Shown here: positions 55,166-64,000 of the stretch, piece by piece
Position numbering within the stretch: the first letter of the stretch is position 1
How the letters are laid out: each line of letters opens with the position of its first letter
Notes under the pieces: generated by a model
Databases searched by the model: none
What the model saw: only the letters and a program-made list of their open reading frames with translations
What the model was told of the DNA's origin: nothing
NCBI RefSeq assembly: GCF_030691015.1
Contig: NZ_JAUYFF010000014.1
Span: 62,001-126,000, forward strand
Reading direction: 5' to 3'
DNA: 64,000 nt
DNA from: Sulfuricurvum sp.
GTDB lineage: Bacteria > Campylobacterota > Campylobacteria > Campylobacterales > Sulfurimonadaceae
Program-made: the position numbers and the translations under genes

Positions 55166-57280
55166 ATGTCATTAGAATACTCATCCTTACATGCCCTTAG
55201 AAGCATTGTAGCTTCTACTATAAATGAGACAGGTGTTGTAGTTATTGATTCCACCCCAACTATTTATCGCTACTCATCCCAAGGGCAATATATAAAACAT
55301 GCAAATATGAAAGGGGTCGAATCCTATCCCAACCGTTATGGGAGTACAGTCACGATTACCAATGACGGTAAATTCGGCTTAGTGTGTGACCGTGCAAATG
55401 AACGTGTTATTTTTCTCTCTCTTGAACCGGTAAAACTTCTTTCTATGATTCCTATGAGCAAACCTGATGTTGTCCTTTTCAGTGATGATAATCTTTTTTT
55501 TGCGATTGGAAGCAACTCCGGCAGATTGGATATCTACAAAACACTCACATATGAGCGTCTATGTGAAGTTCATCTTTCAGATTCAATCGTGTGTGCGGCA
55601 TTTTCTAAAGACGGATCAAAAATTGCAATTTCGACAATGGATAAAAAAATACATTTGCTCCGTATCGATACCCATAAAGTCATTCAGGTTTTTCGTATAG
55701 ATGAAATCGCTGAAGCAGTTACGTTTGCAGCCGATAACAACAAGATTATTGGATTTACACGTGCAGGGACGACATACGTATATAACCTATTATTAAATCA
55801 GCAGTTTTTGGGAGATCCGTCATTGGAATGGCCGACCCATATTGCTTCAGGCTTCAATGAAAATGTGATTTTATTGGGTTCACGGAGTAATCAGTTAATG
55901 ATTTACAACAATTCTGACGGCGTCAAATTGGGGTGTGTCAATTTTGATTTTTGGGGAATTACCTCCATCAGCGTCTCAGGTGAGAAAATTTTTGTCGGCT
56001 TTTCAGATGGAAACGGTGTTGTCATCGATCTTCATTCGACACTTCAAGAAGCGTATAGCGCCATCGAAACAGGTAATATCGCTAATCTCTCCCTTCTAGC
56101 GGGAGAATTTCCTTTGATATTTGTCAATAAAGATATATGTGCAAAACTTGAGAAACAGTATGAATCGATCTTTAAATTTAATCCTTCTAACTCTGATGAG
56201 AGAAAAGGCCATGAGGCTATGGTTTCGCTCATCGTTGCCGATGGGGCGATCCGTAAAGAATTGATGCACTCTCTTTATTCTTCTGAAGAGATTGTTCCGT
56301 TTATGGAGAAAATTTCTCTTGGAAATGCGCAAGGAGCTTGTGTATCCGTTCGTAATTCACCGCAATTACGACAATTACGTGAGTTTCATGAAGTCCGTAC
56401 CGGTTGCTTGAAAGCGTTAATGTATGAAATTAAACTTTTAGAGATTGATCCGGAAAAATTTAACGAATATATTGAATCCGCTCCCGGAGGATGCACTAAA
56501 TGTGTGCATAGCCTTATACCAAGACCTGAAGTACTTGAAGAAAATTATAAAAAACTCCTTTCCAGTGCGTCAACAAGAAATTTTACAGCTTTGAGCGATA
56601 TAGGTGAAAAGCATGAGATGTTGCGTCAAACAAAAGTATATCGCCGCTTTATGAGCTACGGTGAAGCTTTGATTGACAAAACACTGGCACTGATGGCTGA
56701 GGGAAAAATGGATCAAGCCGATGAATATGCTTCAAAGCTAACGAGAATAAAACCTTTTTCTCTTACCGGAAATGATTTTAAAAATCAGATCAAAGCTTTT
56801 GACGCATTCAATAATGCTTCTAAAACCAATAATCTGATACAACTATTTACCCTCGCTTGCGAGTACCCTGCCCTGCGAACAACGCAAATATTTAAGAATC
56901 AAGTTGATGCCTACAAAAAAAATATTATATCGACAGCCAATATTCTTGCAAAAAAAGGGGATGTTTCTAAAGTCATAGCACTAATAGCCCCCTACTCCAC
57001 GATCGACTACTTTGAAGAAAAAAATCTTTCTCTACTCAAAAAAGCGCTGATTCATGAAATCGAATTCTATGCCCCTTCTGGTGAAGAAAGCACTCTAATG
57101 GAGCGTTATCACAGTTGTTTTGGATGGGATAAAGAATATGCACGGGTTTGTTTATCCTTAAAAGTCTCACCAAATCATATGAAAAAGATGGAGGATGTAG
57201 TTCCGGAATGCAAAAATGTTAGCTCATTATTAACGGGAGAAAAAATATTGAGAACTCTACAAAACAAAGAAATGAGCTAA
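55166..57280 (+). CDS. WD40-like beta-propeller protein with helical C terminus
   Basis: A 704-residue cytoplasmic protein. Residues about 1-300 show five or more WD40-like blades: ESYPNRYGSTVTITNDGKFG, DVVLFSDDNLFFAIGSNSGR, CAAFSKDGSKIAISTMDKK, EAVTFAADNNKIIGFTRAG. The rest is helical and not recognised. The ATG at 55166 has GGGGGT upstream; a GTG at 55136 is less likely. No signal peptide. It may be a protein-interaction scaffold that works with the taxis genes downstream. Confidence 0.75.
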   Translation: MSLEYSSLHALRSIVASTINETGVVVIDSTPTIYRYSSQGQYIKHANMKGVESYPNRYGSTVTITNDGKFGLVCDRANERVIFLSLEPVKLLSMIPMSKPDVVLFSDDNLFFAIGSNSGRLDIYKTLTYERLCEVHLSDSIVCAAFSKDGSKIAISTMDKKIHLLRIDTHKVIQVFRIDEIAEAVTFAADNNKIIGFTRAGTTYVYNLLLNQQFLGDPSLEWPTHIASGFNENVILLGSRSNQLMIYNNSDGVKLGCVNFDFWGITSISVSGEKIFVGFSDGNGVVIDLHSTLQEAYSAIETGNIANLSLLAGEFPLIFVNKDICAKLEKQYESIFKFNPSNSDERKGHEAMVSLIVADGAIRKELMHSLYSSEEIVPFMEKISLGNAQGACVSVRNSPQLRQLREFHEVRTGCLKALMYEIKLLEIDPEKFNEYIESAPGGCTKCVHSLIPRPEVLEENYKKLLSSASTRNFTALSDIGEKHEMLRQTKVYRRFMSYGEALIDKTLALMAEGKMDQADEYASKLTRIKPFSLTGNDFKNQIKAFDAFNNASKTNNLIQLFTLACEYPALRTTQIFKNQVDAYKKNIISTANILAKKGDVSKVIALIAPYSTIDYFEEKNLSLLKKALIHEIEFYAPSGEESTLMERYHSCFGWDKEYARVCLSLKVSPNHMKKMEDVVPECKNVSSLLTGEKILRTLQNKEMS

Positions 57281-57298
57281 TTTATACAACTTTGTCTT

Positions 57299-57322
57299 TT
57301 GCAACATATTTGCGACACTAAA
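57299..57322 (+). promoter_or_regulatory. Direct-repeat motif copy 2 (before response regulator)
   Basis: TTGCAACA at 57299-57306 and TTGCGACA at 57310-57317, 11 bases apart, then CTAAA. 77 bases before ATG 57394. Confidence 0.75.
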
Positions 57323-57393
57323 AAGAAATAATTGTGCAACAGGATTATTTTTACTAATAATTCTCTGAGAATCGTAATAGGAGTCGCCTTATC

Positions 57394-58467
57394 ATGGTTT
57401 ATAACGAATCATCCTCAATAGTTAAAAATCTTAAAGAGATTGCATACGATATGAAATTGCTTCTGGTTGAGGATGATAGTGATTTGCGCGTGCAGTTAAA
57501 AATATTTTTAGGACGTTTTTTCGGTTGTATTCATACCGCTGAAAACGGTATAGAAGCCCTCAAAATGTATAAGGAAGAATCGTATGATTTGGTACTTACC
57601 GATTTAACAATGCCCTTGATGGGCGGTCTTGAACTTGCTGAAAAAATACGTATGCAAAATAGTGAACAAAACATTCTTATTTTATCGGGACACTCGGAGA
57701 GCGATAAGCTGATTACCCTTATTAATCTTGGTATTGACGGTTTCTTGCTCAAACCGGTTGATTTGAGCCGCGTTCTTACACAGCTTAATAAAAGTGCTCA
57801 AGCCATTTATGATCATAAAATGTTTGATTATTTCAGTACTACGCTCGAAGAGACGAATCAAGAATTGCGAAAAAGCAATGCAGAGCTTCACAAAGCACTT
57901 GCTGAAATCAAGCGTATGAAACAATCTGAACCACTAAATATGCCACACGAACAACTCAGCGGAAGAGAACTTAATGATGATGAAAAAATGATGCTCTACA
58001 CCCGTAGTGAAAAAATGTCTGCGGCAGAGTTCCATAGTGTTCATCCTTTTGAGTTGGACAAAACCAATGAAGATCTTGAGATATTAGAAGATAATTTTAA
58101 TGTTTTACTGGTCAGTGCGGAACGGAATATCAATCAAGAGACATTATCCGTATTGAGCAGAATCGTTCACTCTTATGCCAAAGAGTTGGAGATGATTCCG
58201 CAATTCAGTGCACTTTCGTATGGAATTCAGCAGTTGGCCACTACCTTCGACTCAATTGAAGATGTCAGTAAGATCCCCTCCATTATGCCGATGCTCACCT
58301 CCTTGTTTGACAATCTCGAACAATGGAGGCGGGGAATTTTCTTTTACCGCAATGTTGAAGATATCCACTATATGGATAATTCATTGATCAGTGATGCTCT
58401 GAGTTTACAGGGGATGCTAAGCAATCAGCATCATACATCATCTGACTCGGACATCGAGCTTTTTTAA
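57394..58467 (+). CDS. Response regulator with unrecognised C-terminal helical domain
   Basis: A 357-residue protein. The receiver domain (about 20-135) has LLLVEDDSDLRV, the phospho-accepting Asp in DLVLTDLTMPLMGG and Lys in LLKPVD. A coiled coil (about 145-175) and a helical C-terminal domain (about 215-330) of no family known to me follow. It begins a 3-gene unit with a chemoreceptor and a small protein and may act in signal adaptation. Confidence 0.83.
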   Translation: MVYNESSSIVKNLKEIAYDMKLLLVEDDSDLRVQLKIFLGRFFGCIHTAENGIEALKMYKEESYDLVLTDLTMPLMGGLELAEKIRMQNSEQNILILSGHSESDKLITLINLGIDGFLLKPVDLSRVLTQLNKSAQAIYDHKMFDYFSTTLEETNQELRKSNAELHKALAEIKRMKQSEPLNMPHEQLSGRELNDDEKMMLYTRSEKMSAAEFHSVHPFELDKTNEDLEILEDNFNVLLVSAERNINQETLSVLSRIVHSYAKELEMIPQFSALSYGIQQLATTFDSIEDVSKIPSIMPMLTSLFDNLEQWRRGIFFYRNVEDIHYMDNSLISDALSLQGMLSNQHHTSSDSDIELF

Positions 58468-58489
58468 CAGTTAATAATAAGGAATAGAG

Positions 58490-60748
58490 ATGAAAAAATG
58501 GTTACAAAAGATATCCGTAGCGAAAAAACTCGGTTTCATGATGATCTTGACATCGATAGCTGTCGGGATGGGAACTCTACTTGCCATAGGGGCTATGACA
58601 TCACTTAATACAGAGTTTGATACATTTGAAGCTCAAAGTTTTAAAGGGGTGAAAGCCGTTTTGGAAACCGAAAAAGAGCTCAATTATTTTAGCCGTATTA
58701 CCCGTGAAATTATGCTTGGAGGAAATTTGAATGAAAATCTTGCCAAACTAGAGGAGACACGAAAAAAAATTGAGGCACATTTTAAAGAGGTTGAAGCCGC
58801 ATGTATTGATCCTTCTCAACAAAGGCTCCAACAACAGGCTCAGAAAGACGCTCTGGTTTTTGTAGCCGCATCCTCTGATTTAATGAATACGCTCAAAGGG
58901 CAAAATCGAAGTACCACCGACATCTATCACTATTATCATCAAAATTTTTCACCTATGGCAAAAGCATCGCGAAAGTCGATGGAAAAACTGGTTGATTCAA
59001 AAACAAAAGAAGCTGCCGTAATGCAGGAGACCTTTAAACAACATATCGTAACGTGGAGTATCTATGCCGGAATCGGCGGAGTTGTGTTGATTATTGTATT
59101 GGGGATCGTCATGTTACAGATCGTATCTCAGATTAAAGATTCTTTGTCCAAAACACAAAATGGGCTCACCTCTTTTTTCCAATTTCTGGGCGGTGAACAA
59201 GAGAGTACCCTTCCCCTGCCCGATCTAGGGAAGGATGAATTCGGAAAATTAGCGGTAGAAATCAATCGGAACATCGCGATCTTAGATAAAAAATTTGCTG
59301 AGCAGAGACAAAGTATTGTTGATTTCGGAACCGTTTCCGATTTTATTGGCAAAGGGCTTTTGTACAATCGAATTCAGACTCATTACAGCGATCCGAGTTT
59401 GAATGCGTTGGCTCATTCGCTTAATAAAATGGTGGATGAGATCGAGCGTACTTTTGCAAATTTGATCGCTGTTATGACTAAAATGGCCAATGGAGATTAT
59501 TCGGTATCACTCTCGGATACCGGGACGACTATCGGGGGGTCATTTGCCTCGATCCAAAATGCAGCCAGTTCCATGGCGACGAGTAACAGTGAAATTTTTG
59601 CCATGATTGCAAAATTTTCTCAAGAATTTAACAAGGAAGCGAGTGCATTGAGCTCATCGGGTGATGAACTCAGTACCAGCGCTAATCAGCAGGCTTCAAG
59701 TTTGGAAGAGACTGCCGCCGCGATCGAAGAGCTAACATCGAATGTTGCGGCTAATACTTCTAAAGCTGAAGCAATGACACATGTCGCACAAGAGGCAAAA
59801 ATAGCTGCTGAGAAAGGCAACACTATCGCTCATGCGAGTCTAGATGCCATGGGGGAAATTGTCAGTGCAGCCGAAGCGATCAACAATGCCGTTGATATTA
59901 TCGATAATATTGCTTTTCAAACTAATATTCTGAGCCTCAACGCCGCTGTTGAAGCGGCGACTGCCGGAGATGCAGGAAAAGGGTTTGCCGTTGTAGCTCA
60001 AGAGGTTCGGAATCTTGCCAATCGCAGTGCCGAAGCGGCAAAACAAATCCAAGAACTTGCTCGCTCAGCACGTGAAAAATCGCGCGGAGGGTTGGAAACA
60101 TCCCAAAATATGATGGACAGTTTTTCTCTTATCTCCCAAAAAATTATCCAAACCGATGATATGGTGCGTGATGTCGCGAATGCCAGCCGTGAACAAATGG
60201 CCGGTATCAATCAAATAAACGATGCGGTTTCTCAGCTCGATCAGATGACCCAGCAAAATGCAAAAACAGCCAATAATGTGGCTGAAATTGCCAGTGACAT
60301 CCTCTCTAAAACTGAGCAGTTCGAGTTGATGCTATCTCGAATTCAATATGAGGAGGCGCACAAAGCGCACACGTGCGATACACAGCTTCTTTTCGATATG
60401 GCAAAACTCAAACTTGATCATATTATTTTCAAAGAGACCAATTACGGAAAACTCAAATTTGCACATGAGCCTTGGCGTGTTACCGGCCACCATGATTGTG
60501 CATTAGGAAAATGGATCGATGAGCATAAGCACATGCCTTATGCTCAAACACCGCAATGGCAAGCAATGCTTAGTGAACATGAGATGGTGCATAACGGGGT
60601 TCAATCTTTGATCGATGCCGATTTAAAACACGAGTCAAATGAAAAAATATATGCATTAAGCACTCAAATCGAAAAAGCGACATTAGGTGTATTTAAAGGG
60701 TTAGATCACATCAAATATGTTAATTGTTCACATCAACAGGAGAAATAA
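58490..60748 (+). CDS. Methyl-accepting chemotaxis protein with CZB domain
   Basis: A 752-residue chemoreceptor. Membrane segments near 14-36 and 186-207 bracket a periplasmic helical sensor; HAMP-like linkers follow; the signalling hairpin (about 400-620) has [20 protein letters not shown] and [20 protein letters not shown]; the C-terminal CZB domain (about 635-735) has [20 protein letters not shown] with zinc ligands. CZB domains bind zinc and are proposed to sense oxidants such as hypochlorous acid. It shares an operon with the response regulator. Confidence 0.94.
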   Translation: MKKWLQKISVAKKLGFMMILTSIAVGMGTLLAIGAMTSLNTEFDTFEAQSFKGVKAVLETEKELNYFSRITREIMLGGNLNENLAKLEETRKKIEAHFKEVEAACIDPSQQRLQQQAQKDALVFVAASSDLMNTLKGQNRSTTDIYHYYHQNFSPMAKASRKSMEKLVDSKTKEAAVMQETFKQHIVTWSIYAGIGGVVLIIVLGIVMLQIVSQIKDSLSKTQNGLTSFFQFLGGEQESTLPLPDLGKDEFGKLAVEINRNIAILDKKFAEQRQSIVDFGTVSDFIGKGLLYNRIQTHYSDPSLNALAHSLNKMVDEIERTFANLIAVMTKMANGDYSVSLSDTGTTIGGSFASIQNAASSMATSNSEIFAMIAKFSQEFNKEASALSSSGDELSTSANQQASSLEETAAAIEELTSNVAANTSKAEAMTHVAQEAKIAAEKGNTIAHASLDAMGEIVSAAEAINNAVDIIDNIAFQTNILSLNAAVEAATAGDAGKGFAVVAQEVRNLANRSAEAAKQIQELARSAREKSRGGLETSQNMMDSFSLISQKIIQTDDMVRDVANASREQMAGINQINDAVSQLDQMTQQNAKTANNVAEIASDILSKTEQFELMLSRIQYEEAHKAHTCDTQLLFDMAKLKLDHIIFKETNYGKLKFAHEPWRVTGHHDCALGKWIDEHKHMPYAQTPQWQAMLSEHEMVHNGVQSLIDADLKHESNEKIYALSTQIEKATLGVFKGLDHIKYVNCSHQQEK

Positions 60749-60749
60749 A

Positions 60750-60938
60750 ATGAGTAAACACTATAAGAGCGCAGAAAAAATCGATCAGATCGATGCAGAG
60801 ATGCAGGAGATAATGGTTGAATTAGAGAATTTGATTTCTCAAAAATACGAGCAAATGGATTATGAACAAAAATCGATAAATTCGGAAGCTTTTTTACAAT
60901 TTTTCGATCGTGTTATGGTGCAGATAAGTAAAGAGTAA
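60750..60938 (+). CDS. Small helical acidic protein
   Basis: A 62-residue protein, one predicted helical coil. AGGAG precedes ATG 60750, one base after the chemoreceptor stop. No family recognised; maybe a partner of the CZB receptor or of CheW. Confidence 0.65.
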   Translation: MSKHYKSAEKIDQIDAEMQEIMVELENLISQKYEQMDYEQKSINSEAFLQFFDRVMVQISKE

Positions 60939-60948
60939 AAGATGTGTG

Positions 60949-60972
60949 TTGCAACATATTTGCAACACTAAA
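60949..60972 (+). promoter_or_regulatory. Direct-repeat motif copy 3 (before double-POTRA gene)
   Basis: TTGCAACA at 60949-60956 and at 60960-60967, 11 bases apart, then CTAAA. 66 bases before ATG 61033. Confidence 0.75.
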
Positions 60973-61032
60973 CCAATAGAATCCTACTTATATTTTGCTC
61001 TTCTATTATGAGAGCTATCAAAAGGATTTACC

Positions 61033-61647
61033 ATGCCACTTAAAGCTTTGCTCTGCGGACTTATATTTACGGCTTACGCATTTGCATCAGCCCCAAGTTC
61101 TACAATCGATAAAATCTTTTTTGTAGGAAACGTTAAAGTACCGACAAAAAAGCTTCTTAAAGTTGCAAACCCTTATATGGGAACTCCGTTGGACATTCAA
61201 CACTCCTGTGCAATTGCTAAAGAGATAGAAGCTTATTACCATAGAAATAACTATGTTCTCACTTATGCATCTGTTGATAAAATGGATCAAGAGGAGAAAA
61301 GTCTCCTTATCCGCATCGGTAAATATGCCGATTTTGACGCACAAGCGATCGGAGAGATGAAACGCCGTGATATCAAACCGAATGTCATCAATAAAATCTT
61401 TTTTGACGGAAACGAAAAAATATCGACACAACGTCTTATGAATCTTGTACGCCCTTCATTAGGGTTAGAAAAGAATTCTAAAAATATCGATGCAATCGCA
61501 CTGAGTGTTCAAGAGTACTATCGCAGCCATCGCTATGAATTGGCGTATACCGAAGTTTCTAAAGTTGATGAGAACGGTACGATTATCATCAGTATCAAAA
61601 AATATCCAACGTTTAAAGCACGCTATGCACGTGAGGGGAAAATCTAA
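61033..61647 (+). CDS. Stand-alone double-POTRA secreted protein
   Basis: A 204-residue protein with a signal peptide (about 1-18) and two tandem POTRA_2-like domains (about 22-102 and 112-198) that repeat one pattern: IDKIFFVGNVKVPTKKLL ... EIEAYYHRNNYVLTYASV and INKIFFDGNEKISTQRLM ... SVQEYYRSHRYELAYTEV. POTRA domains normally stand before a TpsB/Omp85 barrel; none follows here. It is likely periplasmic and binds secreted or outer membrane proteins. Its job beside chemoreceptors is unclear. Confidence 0.83.
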   Translation: MPLKALLCGLIFTAYAFASAPSSTIDKIFFVGNVKVPTKKLLKVANPYMGTPLDIQHSCAIAKEIEAYYHRNNYVLTYASVDKMDQEEKSLLIRIGKYADFDAQAIGEMKRRDIKPNVINKIFFDGNEKISTQRLMNLVRPSLGLEKNSKNIDAIALSVQEYYRSHRYELAYTEVSKVDENGTIIISIKKYPTFKARYAREGKI

Positions 61648-61768
61648 TTATTTTCACTAGAATTTCCTCTTTGAGTAGATTTGCATCTCTCGCGTTTAAT
61701 TACTTTTTTACACACAGAAGCTTTTAATATCTAAAAAACATCACTCTTCTTAACGTCTGCTTTATTTT

Positions 61769-61789
61769 GCAACATACTTGCAACTCAAA
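61769..61789 (+). promoter_or_regulatory. Direct-repeat motif copy 4 (before PAS-chemoreceptor pair)
   Basis: TTGCAACA at 61769-61776 and TTGCAACT at 61780-61787, 11 bases apart, then CAAAA. 54 bases before ATG 61843. The 195-base gap from 61648 holds no gene. Confidence 0.72.
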
Positions 61790-61842
61790 AATATTACGAT
61801 GCATCTGAAAGATATATAGCAATAATAAAAGAGGTATAACGT

Positions 61843-62223
61843 ATGGCAGAAATCGAAATGGACCACAGTTCTCTGATCATCTCTGAAACCGATGCAAAAG
61901 GGGTTATCACTTTTGCTAATGATGATTTTATTCGCTACAGCGGATACAGTTGGGAAGAACTGCTCGGACAACCGCACAATATTTTGCGACATCAGGATAT
62001 GCCAAAAGTCGCTTTTGCAGATTTGTGGAAAACGATCAAAGAGGGAAAAACATGGAATGGTTTTGTAAAAAATAAAACCAAACGGGGAGATTTTTACTGG
62101 GTCTATGCCACCGTATCTCCTATTACTTTTGAAAATGGCGAAACACGCTACCTCTCACTGCGTCGTAAACCGACACGTGCAGAAATTAATAAATATGACG
62201 CACTCTACAAAACAATAAAATAA
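61843..62223 (+). CDS. PAS-domain energy-taxis protein (CetB/Aer-like)
   Basis: A 126-residue single-domain PAS protein, with IISETDAKGVITFANDDFIR, GQPHNILRHQDMPKVAFADLW, WNGFVKNKTKRGDFYWVYAT and a TPISF-like end. The PHN..RHPDMP and conserved Trp pattern marks the FAD-binding Aer/CetB type. In Campylobacter jejuni CetB passes the redox signal to the chemoreceptor CetA. It lies 12 bases before a chemoreceptor gene. Confidence 0.88.
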   Translation: MAEIEMDHSSLIISETDAKGVITFANDDFIRYSGYSWEELLGQPHNILRHQDMPKVAFADLWKTIKEGKTWNGFVKNKTKRGDFYWVYATVSPITFENGETRYLSLRRKPTRAEINKYDALYKTIK

Positions 62224-62235
62224 GGATTCGTATAT

Positions 62236-63516
62236 ATGTTTGATATCAGAAAAAAAGATTATCTATTACTCAAAGAAGCTATTCAAAATTGTCGAGATTT
62301 TGTTTTTGAAACCGTAAATGAAACCACTATCGAAGAGGAGAGCTCGAGAGCGTTAATCAATGATTTACTCAGCGATCTCAGCCATTTTGCCAATGACTAT
62401 AAAATGGTACGTGATGCAAACTATATCCAAGCCGGAATGCTCGCACTGACGGTTTTTCGTGCCAAGACGGGAGAATTAACCAATGTCTCTATGGCGGAGT
62501 GTACCGTAAACGGAAGTACGGTACTTAAAGAAACGACTATTTTTTATAACGGACTGATGAGCCGTCTCAAAGAGCTGTTTTGTGAAATTGAAGATGGATT
62601 TACCCGTATCAGCCACAACGATTTACGAATGCCGTTTAAATCCGACGGATGGGAAAAAGATATCAAAAAGCTTAATCTCCATATCAATGAACTTCAAGAT
62701 ATTATTGCGGATCAATATGGCCAACAGCTCACCAATTCTCTCTCCCTTCGACGTAATACTTTTGATCTTAGTCACTATTCCGATGAACTCAGCAGCAGTT
62801 CGAATGAACAAGCATCCAGTCTCGAAGAGACTGCTGCAGCTATTGAAGAACTTACGGCAAACGTCTCGGCCAGTGCGGCAAAAGCACAAGAGATGACGGC
62901 TCTCGCTCAAGAAGCAAAAATTGCGGCTGAACGCGGCAATAGTGTTGCACGCGAGAGCTTGAACGCTATGAGTGAAATGGTCAGTGCAACCGAAGCAATC
63001 AATCAGGCCGTTGAGATTATCGGCAATATCGCGTTTCAAACCAATATCCTCAGCCTCAATGCCGCCGTTGAAGCGGCAACTGCAGGAGATGCGGGGAGAG
63101 GATTTGCCGTTGTTGCTCAAGAAGTACGCAATCTTGCCAATCGCAGTGCGGAAGCTGCCAAAAATATTCAAGAAGTTGCCAAAACTGCACGTGAAAAATC
63201 ACACGGTGGATTGGAAACATCTAAAAATATGATGGACAGTTTTCTTGTGATAACTCAAAAAATTGCTCAAACGGATGATATGGTACGTGATGTAGCCAAT
63301 GCCAATCGTGAACAAATGGCTGGAATCAGCCAAATCAACGGTGCCGTAGGACAGTTGGATCAATTGACTCAGCAAAATGCAAAAACAGCCGCCAATGTCT
63401 CTTCATTATCTGCGATTGTCCAAAATCTGTCGGATCAAATGTATAGCGAAATTAGTCAAAAAGAGTTTTCCGGAAAAGAGGAAATCCTCCATTCTGCGAC
63501 ACAAATGCAACACTAA
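62236..63516 (+). CDS. Cytosolic chemoreceptor (MCP signalling domain, no membrane span)
   Basis: A 426-residue protein with no membrane span. The N-terminal 150 residues are helical and HAMP-like near the end; the signalling domain (about 175-420) has [60 protein letters not shown] and [12 protein letters not shown]. It likely receives the signal from the PAS protein before it, as CetA does, but without membrane anchor. Its C-terminal codons also hold motif copy 5. Confidence 0.92.
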   Translation: MFDIRKKDYLLLKEAIQNCRDFVFETVNETTIEEESSRALINDLLSDLSHFANDYKMVRDANYIQAGMLALTVFRAKTGELTNVSMAECTVNGSTVLKETTIFYNGLMSRLKELFCEIEDGFTRISHNDLRMPFKSDGWEKDIKKLNLHINELQDIIADQYGQQLTNSLSLRRNTFDLSHYSDELSSSSNEQASSLEETAAAIEELTANVSASAAKAQEMTALAQEAKIAAERGNSVARESLNAMSEMVSATEAINQAVEIIGNIAFQTNILSLNAAVEAATAGDAGRGFAVVAQEVRNLANRSAEAAKNIQEVAKTAREKSHGGLETSKNMMDSFLVITQKIAQTDDMVRDVANANREQMAGISQINGAVGQLDQLTQQNAKTAANVSSLSAIVQNLSDQMYSEISQKEFSGKEEILHSATQMQH

Positions 63517-63517
63517 A
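63495..63517 (+). promoter_or_regulatory. Direct-repeat motif copy 5 (inside the end of the chemoreceptor gene)
   Basis: TGCGACA at 63495-63501 and TGCAACA at 63506-63512, 11 bases apart, then CTAAA. The last two sense codons and the stop of the chemoreceptor lie within it. 45 bases before ATG 63557. Confidence 0.65.
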
Positions 63518-63556
63518 TCGTCATTATTGCATCATACATATTTCTAAGGATAATGA

Positions 63557-63955
63557 ATGAATATATTCATCTCAAAAGGCGCAGAGCGTGTTCTCACCGA
63601 AAAAGCCTTTTTGGTTTCGGAAACAGATGAAAAAGGGATTATCATTTTTGCAAACGATGATTTTTGTGAGGCTGCGGGGTACCGTGTGGATGATCTAATC
63701 GGAAAGCCCCATAATATTGTCCGTCATCCTGATATGCCGCGTGCCGCGTTTAAAGATTTATGGGACACCGTAAAAACAGGGAAAATCTGGACAGGATTTG
63801 TCAAAAACAGTGTTAATGGCGGGAATCAGTTTTACTGGGTATATGCTACCGTTTACCCGATTATGCGAGAGGGAAAACGCCACTATATTTCATGCAGACG
63901 TTACGTAACAGACGATGAGATCGCAACAGCAACCGCACTTTATAAGACACTCTAA
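63557..63955 (+). CDS. Second PAS-domain energy-taxis protein (CetB/Aer-like)
   Basis: A 132-residue PAS protein with the same marks as the first: FLVSETDEKGIIIFANDDF, GKPHNIVRHPDMPRAAFKDLW, IWTGFVKNSVNGGNQFYWVY. AGGA precedes ATG 63557 by 6 bases. It is followed by a gene that begins at 63965 and may be its chemoreceptor partner. Confidence 0.87.
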   Translation: MNIFISKGAERVLTEKAFLVSETDEKGIIIFANDDFCEAAGYRVDDLIGKPHNIVRHPDMPRAAFKDLWDTVKTGKIWTGFVKNSVNGGNQFYWVYATVYPIMREGKRHYISCRRYVTDDEIATATALYKTL

Positions 63956-63964
63956 GGAAACCAA

Positions 63965-64000
63965 ATGTTTGGAATAAAATCTACCGATGCCCAACTGCTC
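63965..64000 (+). CDS. Start of a gene cut by the window edge, possibly a chemoreceptor
   Basis: An ATG 10 bases after the second PAS gene, preceded by AAGGAA, with 12 readable codons (MFGIKSTDAQLL). By analogy with the earlier PAS-MCP pair it may be another chemoreceptor, but the sequence shown is too short to tell. Confidence 0.5.
   Translation, partial: MFGIKSTDAQLL

Larger units (their letters stand above)
59640..63420. repeat. Near-identical chemoreceptor signalling segments
   Basis: The DNA for the MCP signalling hairpin at about 59,640-60,320 is strongly similar to that at about 62,770-63,420, e.g. the [20 protein letters not shown] and [12 protein letters not shown] stretches. They are paralogous coding segments, not a mobile element, but could recombine. 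Confidence 0.65.

Noticed and set aside
59640-63420. Long similar segments as an insertion sequence or transposon
   Set aside because: The similarity is restricted to the MCP signalling domain coding sequence and has no transposase or terminal repeats.
55101-63517. Repeated TTGCRACA motif as a CRISPR array
   Set aside because: Copies are kilobases apart, each before a gene, with no spacer structure.

Overview
The window is chromosomal DNA from a flagellated, chemotactic Campylobacterota (Epsilonproteobacteria), most like the Sulfuricurvum/Sulfurimonas group. The evidence is the tandem flgF/flgG2-flgG pair behind an RpoN promoter, a short and a long adenylate kinase side by side, the 398-residue epsilon-type DapD, NifU of the Campylobacterota form, CetB-like PAS proteins paired with cytosolic chemoreceptors, and OprD-type porin. 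The exact genus is an inference. I see no insertion sequence, prophage, rRNA operon or CRISPR array. One tRNA gene (Glu, anticodon TTC) is present.

Layout. 1-5,943 (minus strand): c-di-GMP signalling block with a HAMP-GGDEF protein cut by the window edge, a YfiR-like periplasmic protein and a TonB receptor in one overlapping operon, then a GGEEF cyclase and an EAL-HDOD protein. 6,038-16,837: housekeeping genes including a DUF4015 protein, an RNA helicase, arfB, nspC, the tgt-pdxJ-pdxA operon and hemL-atpZ. 16,926-20,805: a PA2779/PA2778 pair, then rpoD. 20,951-35,692: flagellar rod genes, leuD-leuB, purU-trmL, a LexA-like S24 regulator, an NlpC/P60 lipoprotein, dapD, ankyrin-htpX, a CinA-like protein, two adk genes and aspS, with three short unlisted genes.

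35,799-46,832 is a nitrogen-fixation accessory region. It holds a PII-like protein, nifU - aldo/keto reductase - FAD protein - nifT, a CBS-GGDEF protein, nifA, and divergent from nifA a tpx - ankyrin - SagB-like - ald - unknown operon. Both operons have a matching -24/-12 (sigma54) element of the form AGAAC-N7-TGC, so NifA probably drives both. Structural nif genes are not in the window.

46,840-54,995: an M29-like peptidase, an AMMECR1/MEMO pair, an M15 peptidase with a twin-arginine signal, an OprD-like porin, a large GGDEF-EAL protein, tRNA-Glu, and a response regulator with a ribbon-helix-helix output domain.

55,101-64,000 is the most unusual part. Five consecutive transcription units (a WD40-like protein; response regulator + CZB chemoreceptor + small protein; a stand-alone double-POTRA protein; PAS + cytosolic chemoreceptor; a second PAS + a cut gene) are each preceded by the same direct-repeat motif, TTGCRACA-N3-TTGCRACA followed by CTAAA, 50-85 bp before the start codon. 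It looks like a single regulon of energy-taxis or envelope-sensing genes.
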